DNA from: G020353115 sp964640125
Lineage (GTDB): Bacteria > Bacteroidota > Bacteroidia > Bacteroidales > VadinHA17
Length of the DNA stretch: 40,001 nucleotides
Assembly (NCBI GenBank): GCA_964640125.1
Contig: CAZXGG010000032.1
Location: forward strand, 1 to 40,001
Reading direction: 5' to 3'
The position numbers were made by a program, and so were the translations under genes. Positions within the stretch are counted from its first letter, which is position 1. Each line of letters opens with the position of its first letter. Of this stretch, positions 39,968-40,001 are shown piece after piece. A model generated the notes under the pieces. It had not been told where the DNA came from. It was given only the letters and a program-made list of their open reading frames with translations, and did not search any database.

Positions 39968-40001
39968 CGTTAAAGGTTGTGTTGTAGTAGTTTGTTTGGG
40001 A

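Overview
The window looks like a chromosomal stretch from a member of the Bacteroidota, probably a metagenome-assembled scaffold: it has a run of exactly 100 Ns and moderate GC with AT-rich spacers. Most starts lack a Shine-Dalgarno sequence, and several spacers carry the Bacteroidota-type -33 TTG / -7 TAnnTTTG promoter. The protein families also fit (DUF4954, NagB-LmbE fusion, single-chain E1 alpha/beta, CarboxypepD_reg-like protein, several RRNFL/RREFL Tat leaders). The lineage is inferred from these features; no rRNA or other marker gene is present. I see no tRNA, rRNA, CRISPR array or intact transposase, and no SusC/SusD pair despite the sugar theme. No gene-free stretch exceeds 300 bp.

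Layout. (A) 1-3300: two Tat-leader aldo/keto reductases with Fe-S tails, one cut by the left edge and one broken by the assembly gap; a QueG-like double [4Fe-4S] protein; a serine-hydrolase fragment; and an AT-rich segment bounded by 12-bp inverted repeats. (B) 3317-4723 (+): a divergent Nramp-like transporter. (C) 4861-9492 (-): a tight four-gene operon, Tat-Gfo/Idh/MocA, Tat-TIM-barrel epimerase-like, zinc-type dehydrogenase, cytoplasmic Gfo/Idh/MocA, preceded by a CarboxypepD_reg-like protein (9568-10872). (D) 11029-20476 (-): an amino-sugar/polyol block with a polyol dehydrogenase, ROK kinase, NagB-LmbE fusion, NagB, DUF4954 protein and SSS symporter.

(E) 20675-22200 (+): a CBS-less arabinose-5-phosphate-isomerase-type SIS protein and a PfkB kinase with overlapping stop and start. 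(F) 22194-30844 (-): a five-gene operon, E2 acyltransferase, fused E1 alpha/beta, PHP-like protein, class II aldolase::SrlD-type SDR fusion and SorE-type reductase, facing a GntR/UTRA regulator (31036-31755). A 24-bp palindrome in the shared promoter carries the -33 elements of both divergent promoters. (G) 31872-39901 (-): GH116 glycosidase, FucI, FucK, adenosine deaminase and an unrecognised protein.

How they fit together. Block G would release a sugar and convert L-fucose to fuculose-1-phosphate, but no stand-alone fuculose-1-phosphate aldolase is present; the aldolase fusion in block F is a candidate. In block F the SorE-like and SrlD-like activities together form a plausible route from L-sorbose-1-phosphate through glucitol-6-phosphate to fructose-6-phosphate. 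Their joining to a dedicated 2-oxoacid dehydrogenase and a PHP-like protein under one regulator is the most unusual feature here. Block C resembles oxidative (3-keto-sugar or inositol-like) sugar processing that starts in the periplasm.
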